NCBI GenBank assembly: GCA_050246915.1
Contig: JBFWVD010000009.1
Span: 26,114 to 90,113, forward strand
DNA: 64,000 bases
Direction: 5' to 3'
From: JBFWVD01 sp050246915
GTDB taxonomy: Bacteria; Actinomycetota; Acidimicrobiia; Acidimicrobiales; Ilumatobacteraceae
This document shows, in pieces, positions 1 through 7,937 of this stretch. The translations under genes were made by a program, and so were the position numbers. The notes below the pieces were generated by a model, which had not been told where the DNA came from, ran no database searches, and saw only the letters and a program-made list of their open reading frames with translations. Within the stretch, counting starts at the first letter, position 1. Each line of letters begins with the position of its first letter.

Positions 1-1
1 A

Positions 2-499
2 CCCGGCTCACCGTTGCGGGTCCACATCAACGTCTCGGCTCGGCAGCTCAGCGGCTCGGGACTCGTCGAGTCCATCGCCGCCGCACTGACCGACAGTTCC
101 CTCGCCGCGTCGTTGCTCAACATCGACATCGCCGAAGGTGTGCTGATGGGCGATCAACCGGGCATCGCCACGTTGGTGGGCGAACTCGAAGCGCTCGGAG
201 TCTCGGTGGTGCTCGACGGGTTCGGCACAGCCGCCTCGTCGGTACTGCAGCTGAGCCGGTTGCGCCTCGGAGGGGTCAAGATCGATCGCAGCATCGTGGC
301 CCTGCTCCCCGATGACCCGGGCGCCACAGCCGCGGTTCGATCGATGGTGGCGGTCGCCGGAGCGCTCGGCATTCGGGTGTCCGCGGTCGGCATCGAGAAC
401 CGCGGCCAACTCGACGCGTTGGTCGCCGCGGGCTGCCGCTACGGCCAGGGACTGCTGTTCGCCGGAGCGACCCTGGCCGCCGAATTCCCCGCGTGGTGA
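2..499 (+). CDS. EAL-domain protein, 5'-truncated, probably degenerate
   Basis: The reading frame is open from the first bases of the window, so the N-terminus and the EAL signature lie outside it. What remains is the C-terminal half of an EAL (c-di-GMP phosphodiesterase) domain: VHINVSARQL, then LDGFGTA, VKIDRS and a final GCRYGQG. Active enzymes normally carry LDDFGTG, where both aspartates bind metal. Here the second Asp is Gly, and the usual ITE segment reads IAE. KID and the QG of the last motif are kept. I infer a c-di-GMP binding or signalling role rather than hydrolysis, but the missing half could change this. Confidence 0.8.
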   Translation, partial: PGSPLRVHINVSARQLSGSGLVESIAAALTDSSLAASLLNIDIAEGVLMGDQPGIATLVGELEALGVSVVLDGFGTAASSVLQLSRLRLGGVKIDRSIVALLPDDPGATAAVRSMVAVAGALGIRVSAVGIENRGQLDALVAAGCRYGQGLLFAGATLAAEFPAW

Positions 500-575
500 T
501 GGCCGCGCCGAGATCGGCGTGAGTGGGGCCGCATTGGGGGCATGAGCTGCGGGACCTCGCGGTACCCTGCACCAC

Positions 576-1829
576 ATGGCCGCCGACCTCATCTACGCGT
601 TCCGGGTGATGCGCCTGCCATTGCTCGACGGTGACGGCGCCGAGATCGGCCGTACCGCTGACATCGTGCTGCTCCCGCCCAGCGGCAACGACGCTCCGCA
701 GGTCGTGGGGTTCGTGGTCACGAGCCAACGCCGACGCATCTTCGTCAATGCTGCCCGGGTGGCGTCCATCGACAACTCGGGTCTGCACCTGCGGTCCTCG
801 GCCATCGATCTGAACCCTTTCAAGAAGCGGGCCGGCGAGATGCTGGTCGGCAAGGACGTGCTCGACGCCAAGGTGGGTGCCGAGGTCATCAGTGACATCG
901 CCCTGCGCACCACTGCCGTCAGGGGCTCGGCGTGGGAGGTTGCCACCGTTCGCCTGTCCGGTCCCGCCAGTGGCCTGCGTCGCCGTCGCACGGCGCGCGT
1001 CGTCGATTGGAGCGAGGTCCGGAGCGTGTTCGGCAACAACCCCATGGCTGCTGAGGTGGCCGAGCTGCGTGACCTGCACCCGGCCGAGGTGGCAGCGCGT
1101 GTGCGGGCCATGCCGCTGCACCATCGCAAGCAGCTGGCCGAGGTGATGGAGGACGAGCGACTCGCCGACCTCCTCGAGGAGCTGCCCGAATCCGAGCAGT
1201 TGCGCATCATCGAGAACCTCGACCTCGATCGCCTCGTCGGCGTCCTCGAGGAGATGGAGTACGACGACGCGGCCGACCTGCTGGCCGAGATGCCGGGCGA
1301 ACAACGCATCGCCGTGCTCGAGAACATGGACCCCGACGAAGCCGACGTGATGCGCCGACTGTTGGCCTACGACGGCTCCAGCGCCGGTGGCCTCATGAAC
1401 CCCGACGCCATCTACCTCGGCGCCACCGCGACCGTCGCCGAGGCGTTGGCCCGCCTGCGCGACCCGGAATGGCCGACCGCCATCGCCGCCCAGGTCTTCG
1501 TGACCCAGCCGCCGTTCGTCACGCCCACTGGTCGCTATCTCGGCGTCGTCCACTTCCAGCGGTTGCTGCGCGAGCCGCCGGCGATGGAGCTCGGTCGCTG
1601 TCTGGCCGAGGAGCCGGCCGTTTCGCCGGCGGCGTCCGACATCGACGTCGCCGAGCGTCTCGCCGCCTACAACCTGCTGGGCGTGGCGGTGTGCGACGAC
1701 GATCAACGCATCTTGGGCGTGATCACCGTGGACGACGTCCTCGACCGCACCTTGCCCACGGGTTGGCGGCAGCGCCAGCGCCACGATCGTCACGTCAGCC
1801 GCACGACCACGCAGACCCGCATCGGATAG
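576..1829 (+). CDS. PRC-barrel / MgtE N-terminal / CBS domain protein, no membrane part
   Basis: The 417-residue soluble protein has three parts. Residues about 3-80 look like a PRC-barrel (GAEIGRTADIVLL, VVGFVVTS). Residues about 150-270 are the helical superhelical MgtE N-domain (LHPAEVAARV, YDDAADLLAEMP, YDGSSAGGLMNP). Residues about 275-395 are a CBS pair ending in GVITVDDVLDRTL. In MgtE channels these domains sense Mg2+ and gate a membrane pore; here the C-terminus has no transmembrane segment. The DUF1003 membrane gene starts 4 bases downstream, so the two are probably co-expressed and may act together. A role in divalent-cation sensing is inference. Confidence 0.85.
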   Translation: MAADLIYAFRVMRLPLLDGDGAEIGRTADIVLLPPSGNDAPQVVGFVVTSQRRRIFVNAARVASIDNSGLHLRSSAIDLNPFKKRAGEMLVGKDVLDAKVGAEVISDIALRTTAVRGSAWEVATVRLSGPASGLRRRRTARVVDWSEVRSVFGNNPMAAEVAELRDLHPAEVAARVRAMPLHHRKQLAEVMEDERLADLLEELPESEQLRIIENLDLDRLVGVLEEMEYDDAADLLAEMPGEQRIAVLENMDPDEADVMRRLLAYDGSSAGGLMNPDAIYLGATATVAEALARLRDPEWPTAIAAQVFVTQPPFVTPTGRYLGVVHFQRLLREPPAMELGRCLAEEPAVSPAASDIDVAERLAAYNLLGVAVCDDDQRILGVITVDDVLDRTLPTGWRQRQRHDRHVSRTTTQTRIG

Positions 1830-1833
1830 CACC

Positions 1834-2328
1834 ATGCGTCGCCGTGAAGATCTCTCCACTCCGCGTTCGCGCCGCCGGTTCGGGCTCTACTACGACCCCG
1901 ATCAATTCGGTCAGTTCTCCGAGGGAGTCGCCCGCTTCATCGGCACCGCGCGCTTCTTGGTGTACCAGAGCGTGTTCTGCGTGGTGTGGGTGGCGTGGAA
2001 CACGCTCGCCCCCGAGCGACTCAGCTTTGATCCGTGGCAGTTCATCGGCCTCACGCTGCTGCTGTCGCTGCAGGCCGCCTATGCCGCGCCGCTCATCCTC
2101 CTGGCGCAGAACCGCCAGGAAGATCGCGATCGTGCTCAGCAGCAGAGCGATCGCGACCTGAACTTCCGCACCCAGGCCGACACCGAGTTCCTCGCACGCG
2201 AGGTCGCGTCAATTCGTCTTGCGCTATCCGACGTGGTGACCACCGACGACCTGACCGATCACCTCGAGGGCCTGGCCGAAGCGCTACGGCGCATCGAGCG
2301 GCGGCTCGATGAGGGCGACCGCGGCTGA
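1834..2328 (+). CDS. DUF1003 membrane protein
   Basis: The 164-residue protein has two close hydrophobic segments (residues about 35-60 and 65-90, including the Trp-rich VVWVAWNT and LLLSLQAAYAAPLILL). A charged helical tail follows, containing AQNRQEDRDRAQQQSDRDL. This is the DUF1003 arrangement, whose biochemical role is not established. The gene directly follows the PRC/MgtE-N/CBS gene, an arrangement I recall from other actinobacteria, which suggests a two-protein membrane assembly. The C-terminal helix (residues about 95-160) looks coiled-coil-prone. Confidence 0.85.
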   Translation: MRRREDLSTPRSRRRFGLYYDPDQFGQFSEGVARFIGTARFLVYQSVFCVVWVAWNTLAPERLSFDPWQFIGLTLLLSLQAAYAAPLILLAQNRQEDRDRAQQQSDRDLNFRTQADTEFLAREVASIRLALSDVVTTDDLTDHLEGLAEALRRIERRLDEGDRG

Positions 2329-2419
2329 ACTGGTCACCTTGGCGCCGGTCGCTTCTCGCGCCGCGCTCGTCCGAACGTGGTGCACTTCCGCACGGCACAG
2401 GTGGAGAAGTGCGCCAGGT

Positions 2420-3328
2420 TCACCGCCGCTCGGCCGGGATGTCGCCGAGATGATCATGATCGCCGACGACGTGATCGATGGCGACGTGATCGATGGCGGC
2501 TCGAGTGGCCGATGCGAACTCGGCTCCGTTGGCCCAGTGGGCCAGATGGTCACCGTGCACCTCGAACACCCGAGCGTCGAGGGCTGCGGCAAGCGCCCGT
2601 TGCTTGTGCGGTCGCACCAGACGATCGCGAGTGGTGACGATGATGGCCGACGGCACGTCGAGCGTCGACGCCCACTCGGTGGCGTCATAGCTCGCCAAGG
2701 CCCGCCCGGCTTGGTGCAACGCCACGGCATCACCGCGTCGTGACTCGGCCCGCAACCAATCGCGGTAAGGAGCCAGCTCGGCGTTGGTGGTCAGGCTTCG
2801 ATCGATGAGGGTGCGATTGAGGCGAGCGGTGAGCCTCGATCGGAAGAGCCAGTCCGACAATCGCAACAACTGCCACGCACCGCGATCGCGACGGGTCGAG
2901 TTCCATTCGAGCGCCGTTGCCTGCACGACGAGTGCTTTCACAAGATCGCGATGGCGACGGGTCAACAACATGGCGATGGGACCCCCCATCGAATAGCCCA
3001 CTGCGACCACCGGTCCGGTCACGTCGCCGGTGCGCTCGAGGTCGCGCAGGAGCGCAGCCACATCGTCGGCCACGACCTCGAGGTCATAACGCTCGACGCT
3101 GCGGATGCCGCGACCATGGCCCCGATGGTCGACGGCGATGAAGGTCACGTCATCGAGCGCGGGGTACGCCGCTATGAACTGCAGATCGGCCGATGCCGTC
3201 CATCCGTGCAGCAGAAGGACGGTCGGCGAGCCGACCCGACCGCGATGATGGCGGTAGAACATCTCGCCCCGGCCCGGAAGCCGCCGGATGAAACCCGGCG
3301 GCAGATCGGGGACGGCGTTGTCACTCAC
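2420..3328 (-). CDS. alpha/beta-fold hydrolase
   Basis: The 302-residue protein has an oxyanion loop LLLHGWT, the nucleophile elbow GYSMGG (Ser113 from the chosen start), a likely acid in TTRDRLVRP and the histidine region VHGDHLAHW. The substrate cannot be read from sequence. GTG at 3328 is preferred because it overlaps the TGA of the upstream zur-like gene as GTGA, with CGGGAG five bases upstream; an in-frame GTG at 3343 would overlap more. The C-terminus runs into a low-complexity DH-rich tail produced by a 15-base tandem duplication. Cotranscription with the Fur-family gene is likely, but the functional link is unclear. Confidence 0.85.
   Translation of the reverse strand: MSDNAVPDLPPGFIRRLPGRGEMFYRHHRGRVGSPTVLLLHGWTASADLQFIAAYPALDDVTFIAVDHRGHGRGIRSVERYDLEVVADDVAALLRDLERTGDVTGPVVAVGYSMGGPIAMLLTRRHRDLVKALVVQATALEWNSTRRDRGAWQLLRLSDWLFRSRLTARLNRTLIDRSLTTNAELAPYRDWLRAESRRGDAVALHQAGRALASYDATEWASTLDVPSAIIVTTRDRLVRPHKQRALAAALDARVFEVHGDHLAHWANGAEFASATRAAIDHVAIDHVVGDHDHLGDIPAERR
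2468..2497. repeat. 15-bp tandem duplication near the 3' end of the hydrolase gene
   Basis: The 15-base unit GACGTGATCGATGGC occurs twice back to back. On the coding (minus) strand it produces a repeated AIDHV stretch in the last 25 residues of the hydrolase. The unit length keeps the frame. Confidence 0.9.
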
Positions 3329-3756
3329 GCGCACTCCCGGCACAAGCCCACCAGATCGAGACGATGCTGTTCGAGGTGGAACCCGCTCTTACGGGCCACC
3401 TTGGCGAACGCCGTTTCGATGGACGCTTCGAGATCATCGGTGAGCGTGAAGTCGCTCACTGCACCGCAACTGGAACAGATGAGATGGTGGTGATGGCCGG
3501 TGAGGTCCTCGGCGAGCTCGTATCGAGCCCACTCGTCATGGGTGACGATGCGCCGCACCACGTTGGCCCGCTCGAGGATGGCGAGGTTTCGGTACACCGA
3601 GCTCTGCGCCAGATCGCCACGCGCGGCGAGGATCTCGGGGATGGTCATGGGACCGTTCTGCGCCAGCAGGTCCACCACCGCTCGCCGGTTCTCGGTGTAG
3701 CGCTGACCATCCTTGCGGAGCAGTGTGGTCACGATGCGCTGGAGGTCTGCGGTCAC
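3325..3756 (-). CDS. zur: Fur-family metal regulator, probably Zur
   Basis: The 143-residue protein has a winged helix (residues about 15-80, with RYTENRRAVVDLL and QSSVYRNLAILERA) and a C-terminal metal-binding dimerisation domain. The domain shows the structural zinc cysteines in ICSSCG and LCREC, and the GHHHHLIC histidine cluster. Length and motifs fit Fur/Zur. Zur is favoured over Fur because the divergent operon encodes a His-rich zinc-type ABC importer and a perfect palindrome lies between them. It starts with GTG and overlaps the downstream hydrolase gene by four bases. It may autoregulate through the shared intergenic palindrome. Confidence 0.85.
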   Translation of the reverse strand: MTADLQRIVTTLLRKDGQRYTENRRAVVDLLAQNGPMTIPEILAARGDLAQSSVYRNLAILERANVVRRIVTHDEWARYELAEDLTGHHHHLICSSCGAVSDFTLTDDLEASIETAFAKVARKSGFHLEQHRLDLVGLCRECA

Positions 3757-3821
3757 CCCGCCAAGGGTACCGGAGTTGAGAAGGACTGAGAATCGGCCCG
3801 AACTGCGAACGCACGACTTCG

Positions 3822-3844
3822 GGAATCATTGTGAGAATGATTCC
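3822..3844. promoter_or_regulatory. Zur-type operator (perfect 9-5-9 inverted repeat)
   Basis: GGAATCATT and AATGATTCC form a perfect inverted repeat around the five-base spacer GTGAG, 23 bases upstream of the znuA ATG and 65 bases upstream of the zur GTG. The core matches the AATCATT/AATGATT character of actinobacterial Zur boxes. Binding here would block znuA expression when zinc is plentiful. Binding itself is inferred. Confidence 0.8.
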
Positions 3845-3867
3845 AAGAATGGGTATCGTTTCCGCTC

Positions 3868-4872
3868 ATGCGCCGACATCAACTGATCCGTACCACCGCT
3901 GGCCTTGCCTGTTGCCTCGGACTGCTCGCCGCGTGTGGCGATGACGGAAGCAGTTCAGCCGAGTCGACCGCTGGAACTGCCCTCACGGTGGTGACGTCGA
4001 CCAGCCAGACCGCAGACTTCGTGCGGGTCATCGGCGGGACCATGGTTTCTGCCACCAACGTGCTGGCAGCCGGCGTCGACCCGCACGACTTCGAACCGAC
4101 CGCCGCCGACTTGAACGCGTTGGCCACCGCCAAAGTGGTCGTGATCAACGGCCTGGGCCTCGAGTCGTGGTTCGAGGACGCCTACTCCCAGTCGGGTTCC
4201 AAGGCCACCATCGTCACAGCGTCGGACGGAATCGCCACCATGACCGGGACCGACGAGCACGGCGAGGAGGAGCACGCCGCCGAGGACGAGCACGCCGCCG
4301 AGCATGACCATGCTGCCGAGGACGAACACGATCACGGCGGCCTCGATCCTCACGTGTGGCACGACCCCGCCAACGCCAAGATCATGGTCACCAACATCGC
4401 CAAGGCGTTCATGGCCGCCGATCCCGCCAACGCCACGACCTACCAGGCCAACCTCGACGCCTACCTCGCCGAGCTGACCACCCTCGACACCGACATCGCT
4501 GCTCAGCTGAGCAAGCTCGCCAACCGCAAGTTGGTCACCAACCACGATGCGTTCGGGTACTTCATCGGCCGGTACAACCTGGAGTTCGTCGGTTCCGTCA
4601 TCCCCGGCTTCGACACCCAGGCCGAGCTGTCGGTCGCCGAGACCAACGATCTCATCGACAAGATCCGCGCCGAAGGCGTGAAGGCCATCTTCGCCGAGAG
4701 CTCCCTGCCCCCCAAAGTGGCCAAGGCGATCGCCGACGAGGCCGGCGTGACGGTGGTGGAAGGCGACGATGCCCTCTACGGTGACAGCCTGGGCCCGGCA
4801 GGATCGGGTGCCGACACCTACCTCACCATGATGCGTCACAACGCCAACACCATCGCCACCCATCTGAGCTGA
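3868..4872 (+). CDS. znuA: zinc ABC transporter substrate-binding lipoprotein
   Basis: The 334-residue protein begins with a lipoprotein signal (LAAC lipobox, mature Cys about residue 23). It has the cluster A-I fold: DPHDFEPT metal ligand, a His/Glu/Asp-rich loop (residues about 128-155, repeated EHAAE and DHD), LDPHVWHDP, TNHDAFGYF and the final EGDDALYGDSLG. The His-rich loop between the first two ligands is typical of zinc rather than manganese binders. It is the first gene of a four-gene operon under the perfect Zur-like operator. Zinc specificity is inferred from loop, operator and regulator together. Confidence 0.92.
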   Translation: MRRHQLIRTTAGLACCLGLLAACGDDGSSSAESTAGTALTVVTSTSQTADFVRVIGGTMVSATNVLAAGVDPHDFEPTAADLNALATAKVVVINGLGLESWFEDAYSQSGSKATIVTASDGIATMTGTDEHGEEEHAAEDEHAAEHDHAAEDEHDHGGLDPHVWHDPANAKIMVTNIAKAFMAADPANATTYQANLDAYLAELTTLDTDIAAQLSKLANRKLVTNHDAFGYFIGRYNLEFVGSVIPGFDTQAELSVAETNDLIDKIRAEGVKAIFAESSLPPKVAKAIADEAGVTVVEGDDALYGDSLGPAGSGADTYLTMMRHNANTIATHLS

Positions 4873-4889
4873 CCCGAGATCAGGTACGC

Positions 4890-5726
4890 ATGACCCACGA
4901 GCATCACGATCACAGTGATCACGGACATCGACACGATTCGATCGATCTGTGCCCGCCCGATCATCACGATGACTCGGTGGCGCTCCATGTGCACGAGCTG
5001 CATGTGGCCTTCGAGCAAGGCAACGTGCTCGACAACATCTGCATCCAGGTGAAGCCCGGTAGTTCACTGGCATTGCTCGGTCCCAACGGTGCCGGCAAGA
5101 CCACGCTGTTGCGCGCGGCGCTCGGTCTCGTCCCGGTCTCATCCGGGGTGGTGGAGGTGTTCGGCCGCCCGGCGGCCAGCGCCCGTGATCTCGTCGCCTA
5201 CGTACCCCAAGCCGAAGCGCTCGATCGCGAGTTCCCGGTGAGCGCGCTGCAGGTGGTCACCATGGGCCGATACCGATCGATCGGTTTCGCTCGACGACCG
5301 AGCCGCAACGATCGCCGCATCGCCGCCGCCGCCCTCGATCGGGTCGGCCTGGCCGACCGGGCCTCCGCTCGCTTCGGGGTGCTGTCGGGAGGGCAACGTC
5401 AACGCGTGTTGCTGGCCCGAGCCATCGCCCAAGACGCCAAGTTGCTGTTGCTCGACGAACCGTTCAACGGTGTCGACACCACGACGCAGCAAATCCTCGT
5501 CGATGTCCTCGCCGATCTACGGGCCAACGGCGCGGCGGTGGTCATGTCCACCCACGATCTGGCCATGGCCCACGTGGCCTGTAGCGACGCGTGCCTGTTG
5601 AACCGTCATCAGTTGGCGGTGGGCCCGGTCGAGTCGGTTCTCACGCCGAGCGCTCTGCAGGCCACCTACGGCCATGCCGCGGTGGTCATGGCTGAGGGCA
5701 GCTCCATGCTCGTGACCGGAACCTGA
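4890..5726 (+). CDS. znuC: zinc ABC transporter ATP-binding protein with His-rich N-terminus
   Basis: The 278-residue protein has all ATPase motifs: Walker A GPNGAGKTT, Q-loop in VPQAEAL, signature LSGGQRQR, Walker B LLLLDEPF and H-loop MSTHDL. Before the domain, residues 1-32 are crowded with His and Asp (HEHHDHSDHGHRHD). That is common on binding proteins but unusual on the cytoplasmic ATPase. The extension could buffer zinc or sense its level. The gene lies 17 bases after znuA and just before the first permease gene. Confidence 0.92.
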   Translation: MTHEHHDHSDHGHRHDSIDLCPPDHHDDSVALHVHELHVAFEQGNVLDNICIQVKPGSSLALLGPNGAGKTTLLRAALGLVPVSSGVVEVFGRPAASARDLVAYVPQAEALDREFPVSALQVVTMGRYRSIGFARRPSRNDRRIAAAALDRVGLADRASARFGVLSGGQRQRVLLARAIAQDAKLLLLDEPFNGVDTTTQQILVDVLADLRANGAAVVMSTHDLAMAHVACSDACLLNRHQLAVGPVESVLTPSALQATYGHAAVVMAEGSSMLVTGT

Positions 5727-5729
5727 GCA

Positions 5730-6575
5730 GTGCGTTGGGTCACCGATCCGTTCAACGCGCCGTACATGCAACGCGCGTTGCTCGAGATGGTGTTGCTGTC
5801 GGCCCTGTCGGCGTTGGCGGGCACGTTGGTGCTCCTGCGCCGCATGCCGTTCCTGGCCGATTCACTCAGCCACACCGTGTTCCCCGGTGTTGCGTTGGCG
5901 TTCGCTGCGGGCACCTCGCTGTTCGCCGGAGCACTCGTGGCCGCGGCCTTGTCGTCGTTGGTGATCGCGGCGGCGGGACGCCAGAAGCGCATCGACCCCG
6001 AGGCGGTCATGGCGCTGCTCGTCGGATCGTTCTTCTCCATCGGCGTCATCGTCGTATCGCGCCAGCGCAGCTTCAACGCTGATCTGACCGCGTTGTTGTT
6101 CGGCCGCCTGCTCACCGTCGACTCCACCACCATCGCCCAGACTCTCATCGTGCTGGCCGTGGTCGCCCTGGCTGTGGTGTTGGTCGGCAAGGAGTTGGTG
6201 CTGCGAGCCTTCGATCCAGTTGGCACCCGTGCGCTCGGATACCACGCGGTGCTGCTCGATCTGACCACGGTCGCCGTGGTGGCGCTGGTGGTTGTCGCAG
6301 GCGCTCGGGCGGTTGGTACCGCGTTGGTCATCACGTTGCTCATCTCCCCCGCCGCGACGGCACGTCTCATCACCGATCGACTGATGCGCCTGGTGCCGCT
6401 GGCATTCGTCACGGCCATGGTGGGCAGCGCCATCGGGCTCATCATCAGCTATCGCGCATCGCTCGATCACGGCGTGCGACTACCACCCGGTGCCACCGTG
6501 ACCGTGGTCCTCACCTCGATGTTCGTGATCGCGTTCATCGTCACCCGGGCCACACAGAAGATGGCGCACCGATGA
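5730..6575 (+). CDS. znuB: zinc ABC transporter permease 1
   Basis: The 281-residue ABC-3 family permease has about eight hydrophobic helices. It contains the family motif DSLSHTVFPGVALAF in the region that contacts the ATPase, and later ALVITLLISPAATARL. It starts with GTG three bases after the znuC stop and overlaps the next permease gene as ATGA, so translation is probably coupled. Together with ZnuC it forms the membrane channel for the metal delivered by ZnuA. Confidence 0.9.
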   Translation: MRWVTDPFNAPYMQRALLEMVLLSALSALAGTLVLLRRMPFLADSLSHTVFPGVALAFAAGTSLFAGALVAAALSSLVIAAAGRQKRIDPEAVMALLVGSFFSIGVIVVSRQRSFNADLTALLFGRLLTVDSTTIAQTLIVLAVVALAVVLVGKELVLRAFDPVGTRALGYHAVLLDLTTVAVVALVVVAGARAVGTALVITLLISPAATARLITDRLMRLVPLAFVTAMVGSAIGLIISYRASLDHGVRLPPGATVTVVLTSMFVIAFIVTRATQKMAHR

Positions 6576-7396
6576 GCGTGTTGTGGTCCACCGGCATCAT
6601 GCGTCGCGCCACACTCGAGGTGATCCTCGTCGCGCTCCTCGCTGGTCTCGTCGGTGTGCATCTGCATCTGCGGCGACTGTCGTTCCTCACCATGTCAATT
6701 GCACATGCGTCGTTCCCTGGTGTGGTCATCGCCTACTGGATCGGCACTGCACCGTTCGCCGGGTCATTGGTGTTCGCTGCGCTGTTCGTGTTGGCGTTGT
6801 GGTCGGCATCGGCCGGCAATGGCAACGCGGTCGGCCACTCGTCGTTGGTGGGCGTTGCCCTGGCGGGATCGCTCGGCCTCGGTGCCATGTTGCAGTCGAT
6901 CCAGAAGAGCCCGCCGCGCAACCTCGCATCGATCCTCACCGGATCGGTGGTGAGCGTCGATCAGGACGATCTGGTGCTGACCGTCATCGTGGCCGCAGCG
7001 GTCCTGGCGGTGCTCGCCGCGATGCACAAGGAGCTTGTGTACTCGGCGTTCGATGCGACGGGGGCACGATCGGCGGGGTTCGGTCGCTGGCTCGATCTCG
7101 TCGTGCATCTGTGCGTCGCGGTGGCGGTTGTCAGCACCGTTCCGGCGCTCGGCACGGTCCTGGCACCGTCGTTGCTGATCGTTCCCGCCATGGCCGCGCG
7201 GCTGTGGACCGAACGGGTGGGAGCGATGATGGCCATCGCGACGGCAATCGCACTCGTTGCCGCGCTGAGCGGCTTGCTGTGGTCGACCGAACAGAGGATC
7301 GCGGCCGGGCCCGCCATCACCTTGGTGGCCACGGGGTTGTTCGCCCTGTCGGCCTTGATGGCACCGCACGGCCTGGTCCGTCACGCCACGACATGA
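6572..7396 (+). CDS. zinc ABC transporter permease 2
   Basis: The 274-residue protein is a second ABC-3 family permease with about eight to nine helices. It shares the coupling segment (MSIAHASFPGVVIAYW) and the late LAPSLLIVPAMAARL motif with the preceding permease but differs clearly elsewhere. It overlaps the upstream gene by four bases (ATGA). Many zinc operons have one permease that homodimerises; two divergent ones suggest a heterodimeric channel. The operon ends here; the next gene is convergent. Confidence 0.88.
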   Translation: MSVLWSTGIMRRATLEVILVALLAGLVGVHLHLRRLSFLTMSIAHASFPGVVIAYWIGTAPFAGSLVFAALFVLALWSASAGNGNAVGHSSLVGVALAGSLGLGAMLQSIQKSPPRNLASILTGSVVSVDQDDLVLTVIVAAAVLAVLAAMHKELVYSAFDATGARSAGFGRWLDLVVHLCVAVAVVSTVPALGTVLAPSLLIVPAMAARLWTERVGAMMAIATAIALVAALSGLLWSTEQRIAAGPAITLVATGLFALSALMAPHGLVRHATT

Positions 7397-7430
7397 GAGG
7401 ACCTCATGTCACCGCGGTGGTGATCGCTGT

Positions 7431-7937
7431 TCAGCAGACGTCTGGGCCGCTGCGCCGCACTTGCTCCACCTGAGCGAGCGCAACTCGCAGTTGCTCGATC
7501 CAATCGCTCTCGTGGCGGCCGACGAGCCGAACGCACCAGGCAAGCGCTTCGCTGCGGCTACGGGCGATGCCGGCGTCGATGAGCGTGTCGAGCACAGAGC
7601 GTTCACTCATGCGCAATCGGGTCATCACCGGGACGTTGGTGTGGGAGAACAACAGCTCACGACCCGCCACTTCGACGCCCCAGCTCACCTTGCGAGCAAA
7701 GCGTTGCTCAGCTGCCTGAGCGATGGCGACGCGATCGGGTCGGGTGATCTCTCGGAACGCGTCGATCGCCCCGGCATCGATGCCCCCGACAGCGGGAGGT
7801 GATGTGTCACCGAGCGCTCCCACGACCAGGATCTCCTCGCGATCGACCCGGACCGATATCGGCGCCACGAACCAGTGCGTGGGAACAGCCGCCGTGAACC
7901 ATTCGGTGATCTCGGCGATCGGGTCGGGCGCGCTCAC
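7431..7937 (-). CDS. conserved hypothetical protein with RHH-like C-terminal helices
   Basis: This 168-residue protein is one I cannot name. The N-terminal half (PIAEITEWFTAAVPTHWF) looks like a small alpha/beta domain. The C-terminal half (MSERSVLDTLIDAGIARSRS, then EALAWCVRLV) resembles the helical arrangement seen near ribbon-helix-helix regulators. GTG at 7937 is chosen because it overlaps the stop of the upstream dehydrogenase-like gene as GTGA; a longer frame reaching 8072 would lie inside that gene. Tight coupling suggests the two act together. Confidence 0.7.
   Translation of the reverse strand: MSAPDPIAEITEWFTAAVPTHWFVAPISVRVDREEILVVGALGDTSPPAVGGIDAGAIDAFREITRPDRVAIAQAAEQRFARKVSWGVEVAGRELLFSHTNVPVMTRLRMSERSVLDTLIDAGIARSRSEALAWCVRLVGRHESDWIEQLRVALAQVEQVRRSGPDVC

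Noticed and set aside
276..1859. 527-codon minus-strand frame over the EAL and MgtE-N genes.
   Set aside because: Shadow frame opposite the recognised PRC/MgtE-N/CBS protein; no family motifs.
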